From the NCBI GenBank assembly GCA_030610025.1, contig JAUWSP010000027.1:1-12199 (forward strand): 12,199 nt of DNA. The letters run 5' to 3'. The notes beneath the pieces are model-generated. The model saw only the letters and a program-made list of their open reading frames with translations. It had not been told where the DNA came from and searched no databases. Made by a program: the position numbers and the translations under genes. Positions 6,401-12,199 of the stretch are shown here, piece by piece (the stretch's first letter is position 1; each line of letters opens with the position of its first letter). The DNA is from Acidobacteriota bacterium. GTDB taxonomy: Bacteria; Acidobacteriota; Thermoanaerobaculia; Multivoradales; JAHEKO01.

Positions 6401-7993
6401 ATGACCGTGAACCTTGTCGACGCCGGCCTGTTGCCACCCCTCGTGAAAGCTCTTCTCGAGGGCTCCGGGGCCGACCTGCTTTCGCCGGTACGTTTCCAGT
6501 CACCCGGTGGTCCGCCGCCTACGGCCCCTACCCCGGCCGACGATCGCAGTGAGCTCGGCGCCGCCCTGACGAGCGCCAATGAAGGCTATGGGCATCCGGC
6601 GGCCGAAGCTCTGAGCAGGAAGCTGGCCGACCCGGCAACGCTCGTGGTGATCACTGGGCAGCAGCCTGGCCTCTTTGGTGGGCCGCTCTACAGCCTTTCG
6701 AAAGCGGTGGCAGCCGTGCGCTGGGCCGAGCGATTGGAGCAGGACGGCCAGCCGGCGGTGGCGCTGTTTTGGATTGCTACGGAGGACCATGATTTCAGGG
6801 AGTCCTCTCGCGCCACCTTCTTCACCCAGAACGGGCCGCAAACCTTCGACCTCGGCGAGGATCGCGCACCGCTGCGGCCGATGGGCCTTCGCGAGTTGGG
6901 ACCGGAGGTCGACAGGGTTCTGGCTGAGCTGCGCGAAGCCATTCCGGGCGAGCGCTTTGGCGCCTGGGTCGATGAGTTGGGCCAGTGGTACCGACCCGAG
7001 AATCGATTTGGCGAGGCCTTCGCAGGTCTCATGGTGCATCTGCTTGGGCGACGTGGGCCCCTTCTGGTGGACTCCCTGCTGCCGGCGCTCAAGCAGGCGC
7101 AGGCTCCGTGGATGCGGCGCTTGGTGGAGCTGCGGCAGCCAGTCTTGGAGGCCACGGCAGAGCGGGACAGGGAGATCGAGGCCGCCGGGTTCCCTCTTCA
7201 GGTTCGACCCCAGCCGGGTGCCAGCCCGTTGTTTGTGCTTCACGAGGGCCAACGCCGCCGAATCGAGTGGCTGGGAGAGGATCGACTGAGGCTGCGAGGC
7301 AGTCCAGAGGTCGAAAGAGATGTGGACTGGCTGTTGGCGGTCATCGACCGAGAACCGGAGATCGTCAGTGCGGGAGTCCTGGCCCGATCGGCGATTCAGG
7401 ACGCGGTGTTCGGCACCGGGCTACAGATCCTGGGTCCAGGGGAGTTGGCCTACCTTCCGCAGGTGGCACCCCTGTACTCCCTTCTCGAGATCGAGCCCCC
7501 TTCGATTGCGCTTCGCCCCCAGGCATTGGTGCTCGAGGAGCACCTGGGGAAGAAGCTGACAGGGGCCAGCTTGATGCTGTCGGAGCTACTGGGTCCGGAT
7601 CTCGAGTTGGACGAGCACCTGGCGGGAAGCGCCGGGGAGGAGTTTCTGGGCCCCGCCAGAGAGCAACTGGAGAGCCTTTTGACCGGCATGGAGGCCCCCG
7701 CGCTGAAGCTGGATGTCGGCCTCGAAGGGCCGCTGCGCAAGACCGGTGAACAGATGAAACGGGCCCTGGACTCCTTCAGCGGCAGGATCAAGGCCGCCTC
7801 GGCGAGGCAGGATCAAACGGCGAGGCAGCGCATCGAGATGTTGCGCGACACCGTTCGACCCATGAACCAACCGCAGGAGCGTGTCATCGCTGCGGCTCAC
7901 TACCCCGGTAAGTACGGCAGAGGCTTTTCCGAGGCGATGTTGGAGCAACTCGACGAGCAGGACCCCATAACCCTACAGGTGGTTTGTCCGTAG
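6401..7993 (+). CDS. bshC: Bacillithiol biosynthesis cysteine-adding enzyme BshC
   Basis: This 530-residue enzyme is the putative ligase that adds cysteine to glucosaminyl-malate, the last step of bacillithiol synthesis. The diagnostic N-terminal Rossmann-like block is clear: TGQQPGLFGGPLYSLSKA (85-102) and FWIATEDHDF (123-132), matching the GQQ-GL-GPLY and FW-A-EDHD signatures of BshC. The C-terminal third is a charged helical, coiled-coil-like region, followed by the family-type ending QERVIAAAHYPGKYG. Length agrees with Bacillus BshC (about 539). The ATG at 6401 puts the GQQ motif at a normal distance from the N-terminus. A GTG at 6353 has a better-looking GAGGAG seven bases upstream and would add 16 Ser-rich residues overlapping the methyltransferase, so it cannot be excluded. 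The gene follows the methyltransferase by four bases and precedes bshB1 by 39. Confidence 0.96.
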   Translation: MTVNLVDAGLLPPLVKALLEGSGADLLSPVRFQSPGGPPPTAPTPADDRSELGAALTSANEGYGHPAAEALSRKLADPATLVVITGQQPGLFGGPLYSLSKAVAAVRWAERLEQDGQPAVALFWIATEDHDFRESSRATFFTQNGPQTFDLGEDRAPLRPMGLRELGPEVDRVLAELREAIPGERFGAWVDELGQWYRPENRFGEAFAGLMVHLLGRRGPLLVDSLLPALKQAQAPWMRRLVELRQPVLEATAERDREIEAAGFPLQVRPQPGASPLFVLHEGQRRRIEWLGEDRLRLRGSPEVERDVDWLLAVIDREPEIVSAGVLARSAIQDAVFGTGLQILGPGELAYLPQVAPLYSLLEIEPPSIALRPQALVLEEHLGKKLTGASLMLSELLGPDLELDEHLAGSAGEEFLGPAREQLESLLTGMEAPALKLDVGLEGPLRKTGEQMKRALDSFSGRIKAASARQDQTARQRIEMLRDTVRPMNQPQERVIAAAHYPGKYGRGFSEAMLEQLDEQDPITLQVVCP

Positions 7994-8021
7994 ATAGTGC
8001 GGATCATGACTTAATTGTTCT

Positions 8022-8026
8022 GGGAG
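8022..8026 (+). promoter_or_regulatory. Ribosome binding site of bshB1
   Basis: GGGAG lies six bases before the ATG at 8033. It rules against an in-frame TTG at 8015, which would lie upstream of this site. Confidence 0.7.
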
Positions 8027-8032
8027 CAAAGC

Positions 8033-8752
8033 ATGAAACTGGATGTCTTGGCGATCGGTTCCCATCCGGATGATGTCGAGTTGGGTTGCGGCGGCACGGT
8101 CGCGCTCCTGGCGAAGCGTGGTTTGAAAGTGGGCATCGTCCACCTGACCCGCGGCGAGGCAGGGACCAGGGGTACGGCGGAAGAACGCCGCGCCGAAGCC
8201 GAAGCCGCGGCGGCGCTGTTGGGGGCCGCAGAATTGGAGTTTCTGGACTGTGGCGACGGCGCCTTGCGCACCGGCACCGAGGAGGAGGACGCCCTGATCG
8301 AGGTGCTGCGGCGCTACCGCCCCGATCTGGTTTTTGGACCGAGCTCCTCCGATCGCCATCCCGATCATGGGCGGGCCCATCGACTCGTGGCTGCGGCGAG
8401 CTACTACGCGGGCCTCGGCGGTCGAGGCAGGTCCGAACCCCACCGCCCAGCCGCGGTGTTCTCCTACATGCAGCACGATCCCTTCGAGCCCAGCTTCATC
8501 GTCGATGTAAGCGGCACCTGGCAGGTCAAGCTCGAAGCGCTGGCCGCCTATGCGAGTCAGTTGCACCAACCCGGAGACCGACGCGACGAGCCGCTTACCA
8601 AAGTTGCCTCGCCCGAGTTCCGGGCGGCCGTGGTAGGCCGGGCGCAGCACTACGGCCTGTTGGTGGGGGCTGCTTACGGGGAGCCCTTCTGGAGCCGGCT
8701 GCCCCTTGCTGTAGCCGACCCCTGGGCTCTGGTGCCGGGAGGCCTGCGTTGA
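8033..8752 (+). CDS. bshB1: N-acetylglucosaminyl-malate deacetylase BshB1
   Basis: This 239-residue LmbE/PIG-L-family zinc hydrolase removes the acetyl group from GlcNAc-malate to give GlcN-malate, the second bacillithiol step. The zinc site is visible as HPDD (H11 and D14 in SHPDDVELGCGGT) and H112 in DRHPDHG (107-113). HLTRGEAGTRGTAEER (37-52) is the BshB1-type loop. Length agrees with the family (about 235). The ATG at 8033 has GGGAG six bases upstream. The TGA stop at 8750-8752 overlaps the TTG start of bshA, so the two genes are translationally coupled. BshB1 is preferred over BshB2 or a mycothiol deacetylase because of the direct bshA and bshC neighbours. Confidence 0.96.
   Translation: MKLDVLAIGSHPDDVELGCGGTVALLAKRGLKVGIVHLTRGEAGTRGTAEERRAEAEAAAALLGAAELEFLDCGDGALRTGTEEEDALIEVLRRYRPDLVFGPSSSDRHPDHGRAHRLVAAASYYAGLGGRGRSEPHRPAAVFSYMQHDPFEPSFIVDVSGTWQVKLEALAAYASQLHQPGDRRDEPLTKVASPEFRAAVVGRAQHYGLLVGAAYGEPFWSRLPLAVADPWALVPGGLR
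8737..8742 (+). promoter_or_regulatory. Ribosome binding site deciding the TTG start of bshA
   Basis: GGGAGG inside the end of bshB1 lies six bases before the TTG at 8749. No ATG or GTG in this frame lies near the conserved N-terminus, so this site fixes the rare start. Confidence 0.8.
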
Positions 8753-9870
8753 GGATCGGTATCAGTTGCTATCCGACTTTTGGTGGGTCCGGCATCGTGG
8801 CCACCGAACTGGCGATGGCTCTGGCGGCGGACGGCGATGAGGTTCACGTCATCAGCTACGCGCTGCCCTCGCGCCTGTCGTTCATCAATGCCAATCTCTT
8901 CTACCACGAGGTCGTGGTGCCTCATTACCCGCTGTTCGAATACCCACCGTACTCGCTGGCGCTAGCCACGCAGATCGTCGAGGTGGCGCGACATCAACGG
9001 CTCGACCTGATTCACGTCCACTATGCGGTGCCCAACGCGGTCTCGGCGGTGCTGGCTCGGGAGATTCTGAAGCCGCAACCGCTCAAGGTCGTAACGACCC
9101 TGCACGGCACCGACATCACACTGGTCGGCAACGACCCCAACTATCTGGAGACCACTCGCTTCGGAATCGTCAAGAGCGATGCCGTGACCGCGGTCTCCCA
9201 CGCCTTGCGAGAGGCTACCCAGAAGCAACTGGGAATCGGCAATCAAATCGAAGTGGTCCCCAACTTCATCGATCCGACGCGCTACGACAAGGCGCTATCC
9301 CACCCCGGAGCCATGCGATGGAGTCGGGAGGATGAGAAGGTCCTGGTTCACATCTCCAACTTCCGCCCGGTCAAGCGGGTCCTCGATGTGGTCGAGATCT
9401 TTCATCGGGTGCGCCAGAAGATGACTGCGCGGCTCTTGCTTGTTGGCGACGGCCCCGATCGACCCAAGGTCGAGCAGCACTGTCGCGATTGTGGCTTTTG
9501 CGACTCCGTCACTTTCATTGGCAACCTGCCACTGGTGGAAGAGGTCCTGGTGAATGCCGACCTGTTTCTGTTGCCGTCGGAGACCGAGTCTTTCGGCCTG
9601 GCGGCCCTGGAGGCATTGGCGTGCAAGGTGCCGGTGATCGCCACCGAGGTGGGTGGGTTGCCGGAGGTCGTGCGTGAGGGGGAGAACGGCTTTCTGTTGC
9701 CGGTTGGCGATGTCGATGGCATGGCGGCCGCGGCGATGAAGCTGCTGGACGACGACTCGATGCGACGCGAGTTCGGAGAGGCAGGTCGGCGCTGGGCCGT
9801 AGAGCGCTTCGACCAAGCTTCTGTGGTCAATCAGTATCGCCGTATCTACCGTAGAGTCGTCGAGGACTAG
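8749..9870 (+). CDS. bshA: UDP-GlcNAc:L-malate glycosyltransferase BshA
   Basis: This 373-residue retaining GT4 (GT-B fold) enzyme joins GlcNAc from UDP-GlcNAc to L-malate, the first bacillithiol step. The N-terminus RIGISCYPTFGGSG (2-15) is nearly the textbook BshA opening. Other blocks are LFEYPPYSLALA (62-73), VHYAVPNAVSA (90-100), TTLHGTDITLVG (116-127), VVPNFIDPTRY (169-179), SNFRPVKR (203-210), GDGPDR (233-238) and the GT4 EX7E pair E280/E288. Length agrees with BshA (about 375-380). The start is TTG at 8749, overlapping the bshB1 stop as TTGA, with GGGAGG six bases upstream. The frame is open further left to 8086, but that part is a shadow of bshB1. A YigZ-family gene begins five bases after the stop. 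Homocysteine- or mycothiol-type GT4 enzymes are poor alternatives given the context. Confidence 0.97.
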   Translation: MRIGISCYPTFGGSGIVATELAMALAADGDEVHVISYALPSRLSFINANLFYHEVVVPHYPLFEYPPYSLALATQIVEVARHQRLDLIHVHYAVPNAVSAVLAREILKPQPLKVVTTLHGTDITLVGNDPNYLETTRFGIVKSDAVTAVSHALREATQKQLGIGNQIEVVPNFIDPTRYDKALSHPGAMRWSREDEKVLVHISNFRPVKRVLDVVEIFHRVRQKMTARLLLVGDGPDRPKVEQHCRDCGFCDSVTFIGNLPLVEEVLVNADLFLLPSETESFGLAALEALACKVPVIATEVGGLPEVVREGENGFLLPVGDVDGMAAAAMKLLDDDSMRREFGEAGRRWAVERFDQASVVNQYRRIYRRVVED

Positions 9871-9875
9871 GTTAC

Positions 9876-10487
9876 GTGGAGCGCCCCGGGGAGCCCTACC
9901 TGGTACCGGCCGGGTCCGCTCGTTCCGAGCTGAGGGAAAAGGGATCCCGTTTCTTGGCGATCGTCGAGCGGGCCGAAAGCGAGCAGACGGCTCGTCAGCG
10001 CCTGAAGAGCCTGGCGTCCGAGTACTCGGACGCGACGCATGTCTGCTGGGCCTGGCGCCTCGGTCAGCCACCGCGCGAAGGGCGCTCGGATGCGGGTGAG
10101 CCTGCCGGAACCGCTGGTACTCCCATGTTGCAGACTCTGCGTGGCGCGGAGTTGTCCGATGTTCTGGCGGTCGTCGTTCGCTGGTATGGCGGCGTGAAGC
10201 TGGGCAAGGGAGGGTTGGCGAGAGCCTATTCTCGAGCCGTGCGTCTGGCTCTCGAGGAGCTGCCGACGGTGGAGAGCGTACCCACCATCTTGTTGGAGGT
10301 TCGGATCCCCTACGACCGGTTCGGAGAGATCAAGCGGGCAGTCCACCCTCCCGAAGTAAAGATCGTCGGTGAACAATATGCGGACGAGAGTGTCCAGCTG
10401 ACCCTCGAGGTTGTAGTCGGCCGACTGGAGTGGCTTCAGGAAACCCTCTCGAACCTCGGTGCCGAAGTGAGCGCCTCTGGCGAGTAG
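9876..10487 (+). CDS. YigZ/IMPACT-family (UPF0029) protein
   Basis: This 203-residue protein has the two-part YigZ form. The N-terminal UPF0029 domain carries KGSRFLAIV (22-30), the segment SDAGEPAGTAGTPML (71-85) and the signature VVVRWYGGVKLGKGGLARAYS (99-119, key residues WYGG, KLG and GGL). A smaller C-terminal ferredoxin-like domain (about 138-200) follows. The family is widespread and its bacterial role is not settled; links to translation and nucleic-acid binding are proposed because eukaryotic IMPACT regulates Gcn2. The GTG start at 9876 is five bases after the bshA stop, so it is almost certainly in the bacillithiol transcript. Whether that means a thiol-linked role or simple operon sharing cannot be told. 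A 128-base gap then separates it from the next gene. Confidence 0.93.
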   Translation: MERPGEPYLVPAGSARSELREKGSRFLAIVERAESEQTARQRLKSLASEYSDATHVCWAWRLGQPPREGRSDAGEPAGTAGTPMLQTLRGAELSDVLAVVVRWYGGVKLGKGGLARAYSRAVRLALEELPTVESVPTILLEVRIPYDRFGEIKRAVHPPEVKIVGEQYADESVQLTLEVVVGRLEWLQETLSNLGAEVSASGE

Positions 10488-10525
10488 GGCGCCAGGGCTG
10501 TAGACTTCTTCCACGTTACGTCAAG

Positions 10526-10557
10526 CGCCCGGCAGACGGCTTTGAACGCGCCGGGCG
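10526..10557. repeat. GC-perfect inverted repeat between the YigZ gene and the DUF4870 gene
   Basis: CGCCCGGC (10526-10533) pairs perfectly with GCCGGGCG (10550-10557) across a 16-base loop. There is no following T-run, so it is not a standard intrinsic terminator. It may be an attenuating hairpin or may stabilise the 3' end of the bsh transcript. The surrounding gap (10488-10615) holds no promoter I would defend. Confidence 0.5.
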
Positions 10558-10600
10558 AACCGTCGAACCCGAGGTGACCTTGCGTTACCGGGTCTGAAAC

Positions 10601-10608
10601 AAAGGAGG
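10601..10608 (+). promoter_or_regulatory. Near-perfect Shine-Dalgarno of the DUF4870-like gene
   Basis: AAAGGAGG, seven bases before the ATG at 10616, is the best match to the anti-Shine-Dalgarno in the window and continues as AAAGGAGGTT. It suggests high translation of the small membrane protein and contrasts with the leader-poor starts at 5556 and 5677. Confidence 0.85.
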
Positions 10609-10615
10609 TTGCGCG

Positions 10616-11014
10616 ATGAGCGATCAGGACACCCCTCAGGCAGAAGCACCGCAGGAACAAACCGAGATGCCACCTCCTCCCCCAGGTTCGGACTCTACGG
10701 AGTCGGCGAATCGGGGAGTGATGATCATCCTCTCGTACCTGTGGATCCTGGCGCTGATACCCCTGTTGCTCGAAAAGGACGACAAAGAGGTTCAATGGCA
10801 TGCGAAGAACGGGCTGCTTCTGACCATGGCCGAGGTCATCCTGCAGCTACTGTTCAACGCGATCGCCGTCACTGGCATCGGTTGCGTCTTCGCCATCTTC
10901 ATCCCTTTCATCTTCATCGGCTTCACGGTCATTCGAGTCATTGCCATCGTCAAGGGACTCAACGGCCAACGGTTTGTCATTCCTGGTCTCAGCCAGTACG
11001 TGGACAAATTCTGA
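10616..11014 (+). CDS. DUF4870-like small membrane protein
   Basis: This 132-residue protein has a disordered Pro/Glu/Gln-rich N-terminus (1-32) and three hydrophobic helices at about 34-52, 66-86 and 89-112. Between the first two helices lies LEKDDKEVQWHAKNGLLL (52-69), which matches the charged loop and W-H-A-x-x-G motif I know from DUF4870-type proteins. The C-terminal IVKGLNGQRFVIPGLSQYV also fits. Function is unknown; the location is the inner membrane with a probable cytosolic tail. It begins a new plus-strand group with a YIP1 gene (39-base gap) and a DUF2752 gene. DUF4870, YIP1 and DUF2752 proteins are all small uncharacterised membrane proteins, and their grouping may mean a shared envelope role. 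The start is well fixed by the AAAGGAGG site. Confidence 0.85.
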   Translation: MSDQDTPQAEAPQEQTEMPPPPPGSDSTESANRGVMIILSYLWILALIPLLLEKDDKEVQWHAKNGLLLTMAEVILQLLFNAIAVTGIGCVFAIFIPFIFIGFTVIRVIAIVKGLNGQRFVIPGLSQYVDKF

Positions 11015-11053
11015 GTGGAGACCTGTCGAAGAACCTGAACGAGGGCCAACCTG

Positions 11054-11770
11054 ATGAGTGAATCGATCAGTACCACCGGTGCGCCACCGCCGGAGCTACC
11101 GGGTGGGAGCGAGGAGCACCAGGGCAATCCCTGGGAACGGCGCGCCGAGTTGGGAGCCAGCAAGGGATTCCTGGAAGCGTTGAAGCTGTTCATCGTCTCA
11201 CCAGGCGAGGCGTTCGCCCAGACCCGGTGCCAAGGGGACTACGGGAGCCCTCTACTGTTCGCCATTGTGCTCGGGTGGGTCGGTGTTCTGATAGGGAAGG
11301 TCTGGGAGCTTCTCTTCGGCGTATCGGTGCTCTCGGCGTTCCCTCCGGAAATGCGGGAACAGCTCCCCTTTCTGGTTGGCGGCTCGACATTCGGCCTGGT
11401 TCTCACCCTGGTACTGGCGCCAATCTACATTCTCGTTGCCCTGTTCATCTGGAGCGCACTGCTCCACCTGTGTCTGGTCCTGGTCGGAGGGTTGAAGCAA
11501 TCGAAGGCGGGCTTCGAAGGAACCTTCCGGGTAGTCTCGTACGCGACGGTTGCCCAACTGGGCAGCCTCATCCCGATTTTCGGTAGCGTCGTCACTCTCG
11601 TCTGGACGGTCGTCCTGGGGGTCGTCGGCATCACCAGCCTTCATAAGAGCTCCCAGGGACAGGCCATTGCCGCGCTGCTCATCCCGTTGGCCCTGTGCTG
11701 TCTGTGCGTCATGCTCTTCATGATGAGCATCGGTGCCGGGCTCCTGGCGGCATTCGCGGCGCAAGGCTGA
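11054..11770 (+). CDS. YIP1-family integral membrane protein (second copy)
   Basis: This 238-residue protein has a polar N-terminus (1-35, Pro/Glu-rich) and an amphipathic stretch SKGFLEALKLFIVSPGEAF (36-54), typical of bacterial YIP1 proteins. Hydrophobic segments follow at about 66-90, 111-128, 129-146, 170-193 and 203-235. The Gly/Leu-rich GGLKQSKAGFEGTFRVVSYA (145-164) and PIFGSVVTLVWTVVLGVVGI are the usual YIP1 middle blocks. The C-terminal helix is unusually Cys/Met-rich (CCLCVMLFMM). It is larger than the first YIP1 protein in the window, mainly through the N-terminal tail, and the two differ enough to look like old paralogues rather than a recent duplication. The ATG at 11054 has GAGGG about nine bases upstream. 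The next gene starts about 21 bases after the stop. Biochemical function is unknown. Confidence 0.88.
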   Translation: MSESISTTGAPPPELPGGSEEHQGNPWERRAELGASKGFLEALKLFIVSPGEAFAQTRCQGDYGSPLLFAIVLGWVGVLIGKVWELLFGVSVLSAFPPEMREQLPFLVGGSTFGLVLTLVLAPIYILVALFIWSALLHLCLVLVGGLKQSKAGFEGTFRVVSYATVAQLGSLIPIFGSVVTLVWTVVLGVVGITSLHKSSQGQAIAALLIPLALCCLCVMLFMMSIGAGLLAAFAAQG

Positions 11771-11782
11771 AGCCGTCGAGCG

Positions 11783-11786
11783 AAGG
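11783..11786 (+). promoter_or_regulatory. Ribosome binding site supporting the TTG start at 11792
   Basis: AAGG lies five bases before the TTG at 11792. An in-frame GTG at 11786 overlaps this site and lacks one of its own. Confidence 0.5.
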
Positions 11787-11791
11787 TGACC

Positions 11792-12199
11792 TTGCCGAGA
11801 CCAGGCATCGGCCCGACTGGCGGTGGCTCGAGGACCTTCGCGGGACCTCGGGTCGGTGCCGATCTGACAACCAGCGAGCGACAACTGGGGCTGCTCTGGG
11901 GCACGGTTGTCGTAGTGCTCCTGCTCCTGGCGATGCGCGCTGAGCAGCTCGCCCAGATTCTTCCAGCTTGTGCCTTCAAGACCCTCGCCGGGATTCCCTG
12001 CCCGACCTGCGGGATGACCCGTGCGACGCTGGCGCTGGTCAACCTGGACCTCATGGCGGCTCTGCGAGTCAACCCCCTGGCAACCGGCCTGGTGATGGCT
12101 TTCGTGGTTGGTGGTCTGGTCGCCGGGTCGGCGGCCCTGTTGGGTAGACCCTTGAAAGAGCCTCGCTGGGATCGGCGCCCTGCCGAGAGACTCGGGCTC
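11792..12199 (+). CDS. DUF2752 membrane protein, 3' end cut by the window
   Basis: The frame is open from just after the YIP1 stop (11768-11770) to the right edge, giving 136 residues with no stop. After a Gly/Pro-rich lead of about 25 residues comes a hydrophobic helix, LGLLWGTVVVVLLLLAM. Then comes the DUF2752 signature CAFKTLAGIPCPTCGMTRA, with the conserved C-P-x-C-G-x-T-R core, and a second hydrophobic helix, LVMAFVVGGLVAGSAALL. The paired cysteines could bind a metal or form a disulphide, but the family has no assigned function. The start is probably TTG at 11792 with AAGG five bases before; GTG at 11786 is the alternative. It follows the YIP1 gene by about 21 bases and is likely in the same transcript. 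DUF2752 proteins are usually 110-150 residues, so most of it is present. Confidence 0.85.
   Translation, partial: MPRPGIGPTGGGSRTFAGPRVGADLTTSERQLGLLWGTVVVVLLLLAMRAEQLAQILPACAFKTLAGIPCPTCGMTRATLALVNLDLMAALRVNPLATGLVMAFVVGGLVAGSAALLGRPLKEPRWDRRPAERLGL

Noticed and set aside
6500..7252. 250-residue minus-strand frame
   Set aside because: It is antisense to bshC across its diagnostic motifs, so it is a composition shadow.
8086..8748. N-terminal extension of the bshA frame (apparent 594-residue fusion)
   Set aside because: It overlaps bshB1 in another frame and is Arg-rich nonsense. The BshA N-terminus and a GGGAGG site fix the start at 8749.
1..12199. CRISPR arrays, insertion sequences, phage genes, toxin-antitoxin pairs or defence systems
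   Set aside because: No regularly spaced repeats, terminal inverted repeats, transposase or integrase motifs, or defence domains were seen. The window looks like core chromosome.

Overview
The window is chromosomal, GC-rich and densely coded. It has no sign of mobile elements, CRISPR or rRNA. A complete bacillithiol gene set sits in a Gram-negative-looking context, with a one-piece tmRNA, a PAS-type sigma-54 activator and YIP1/DUF4870/DUF2752 membrane proteins. This suggests Acidobacteriota, perhaps a Thermoanaerobaculia-like lineage. That placement is inference from gene content, not from a marker gene.

Layout. (1) 2-715 (+): the C-terminal end of a large secreted BNR/Asp-box-like protein, closed by a clear intrinsic terminator. 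(2) 810-2138 (-): a PAS-AAA+-Fis sigma-54-dependent activator whose PAS domain carries a Cys/His motif. (3) 2207-2597 (-): tmRNA (ssrA, tag ANDNLALAA) and its terminator. (4) 2668-5556 (-): a tight operon in the order dusB-type tRNA-dihydrouridine synthase, D-amino-acid-aminotransferase-like enzyme, unknown two-helix membrane protein, YIP1 membrane protein. (5) 5677-10487 (+), divergent from the dus operon: SAM methyltransferase, bshC, bshB1, bshA and a YigZ/IMPACT-family protein, with gaps of only 4, 39, overlapping and 5 bases. (6) 10616-12199 (+): a membrane-protein group of DUF4870-like protein, second YIP1 protein and DUF2752 protein, the last cut by the window edge.

How the genes work together. 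bshA (UDP-GlcNAc + malate glycosyltransferase), bshB1 (deacetylase) and bshC (cysteine ligase) form the full known route to bacillithiol, a low-molecular-weight thiol. A methyltransferase is joined to the front of that operon. N-methyl-bacillithiol is a known product of a SAM methyltransferase (NmbA) in Chlorobium. The best hypothesis from this window is therefore a four-gene N-methyl-bacillithiol operon, with a YigZ-family protein as a possible fifth member. Both divergent genes at 5556/5677 have -10-like hexamers so close to their GTG starts that leaderless or near-leaderless transcripts are plausible.
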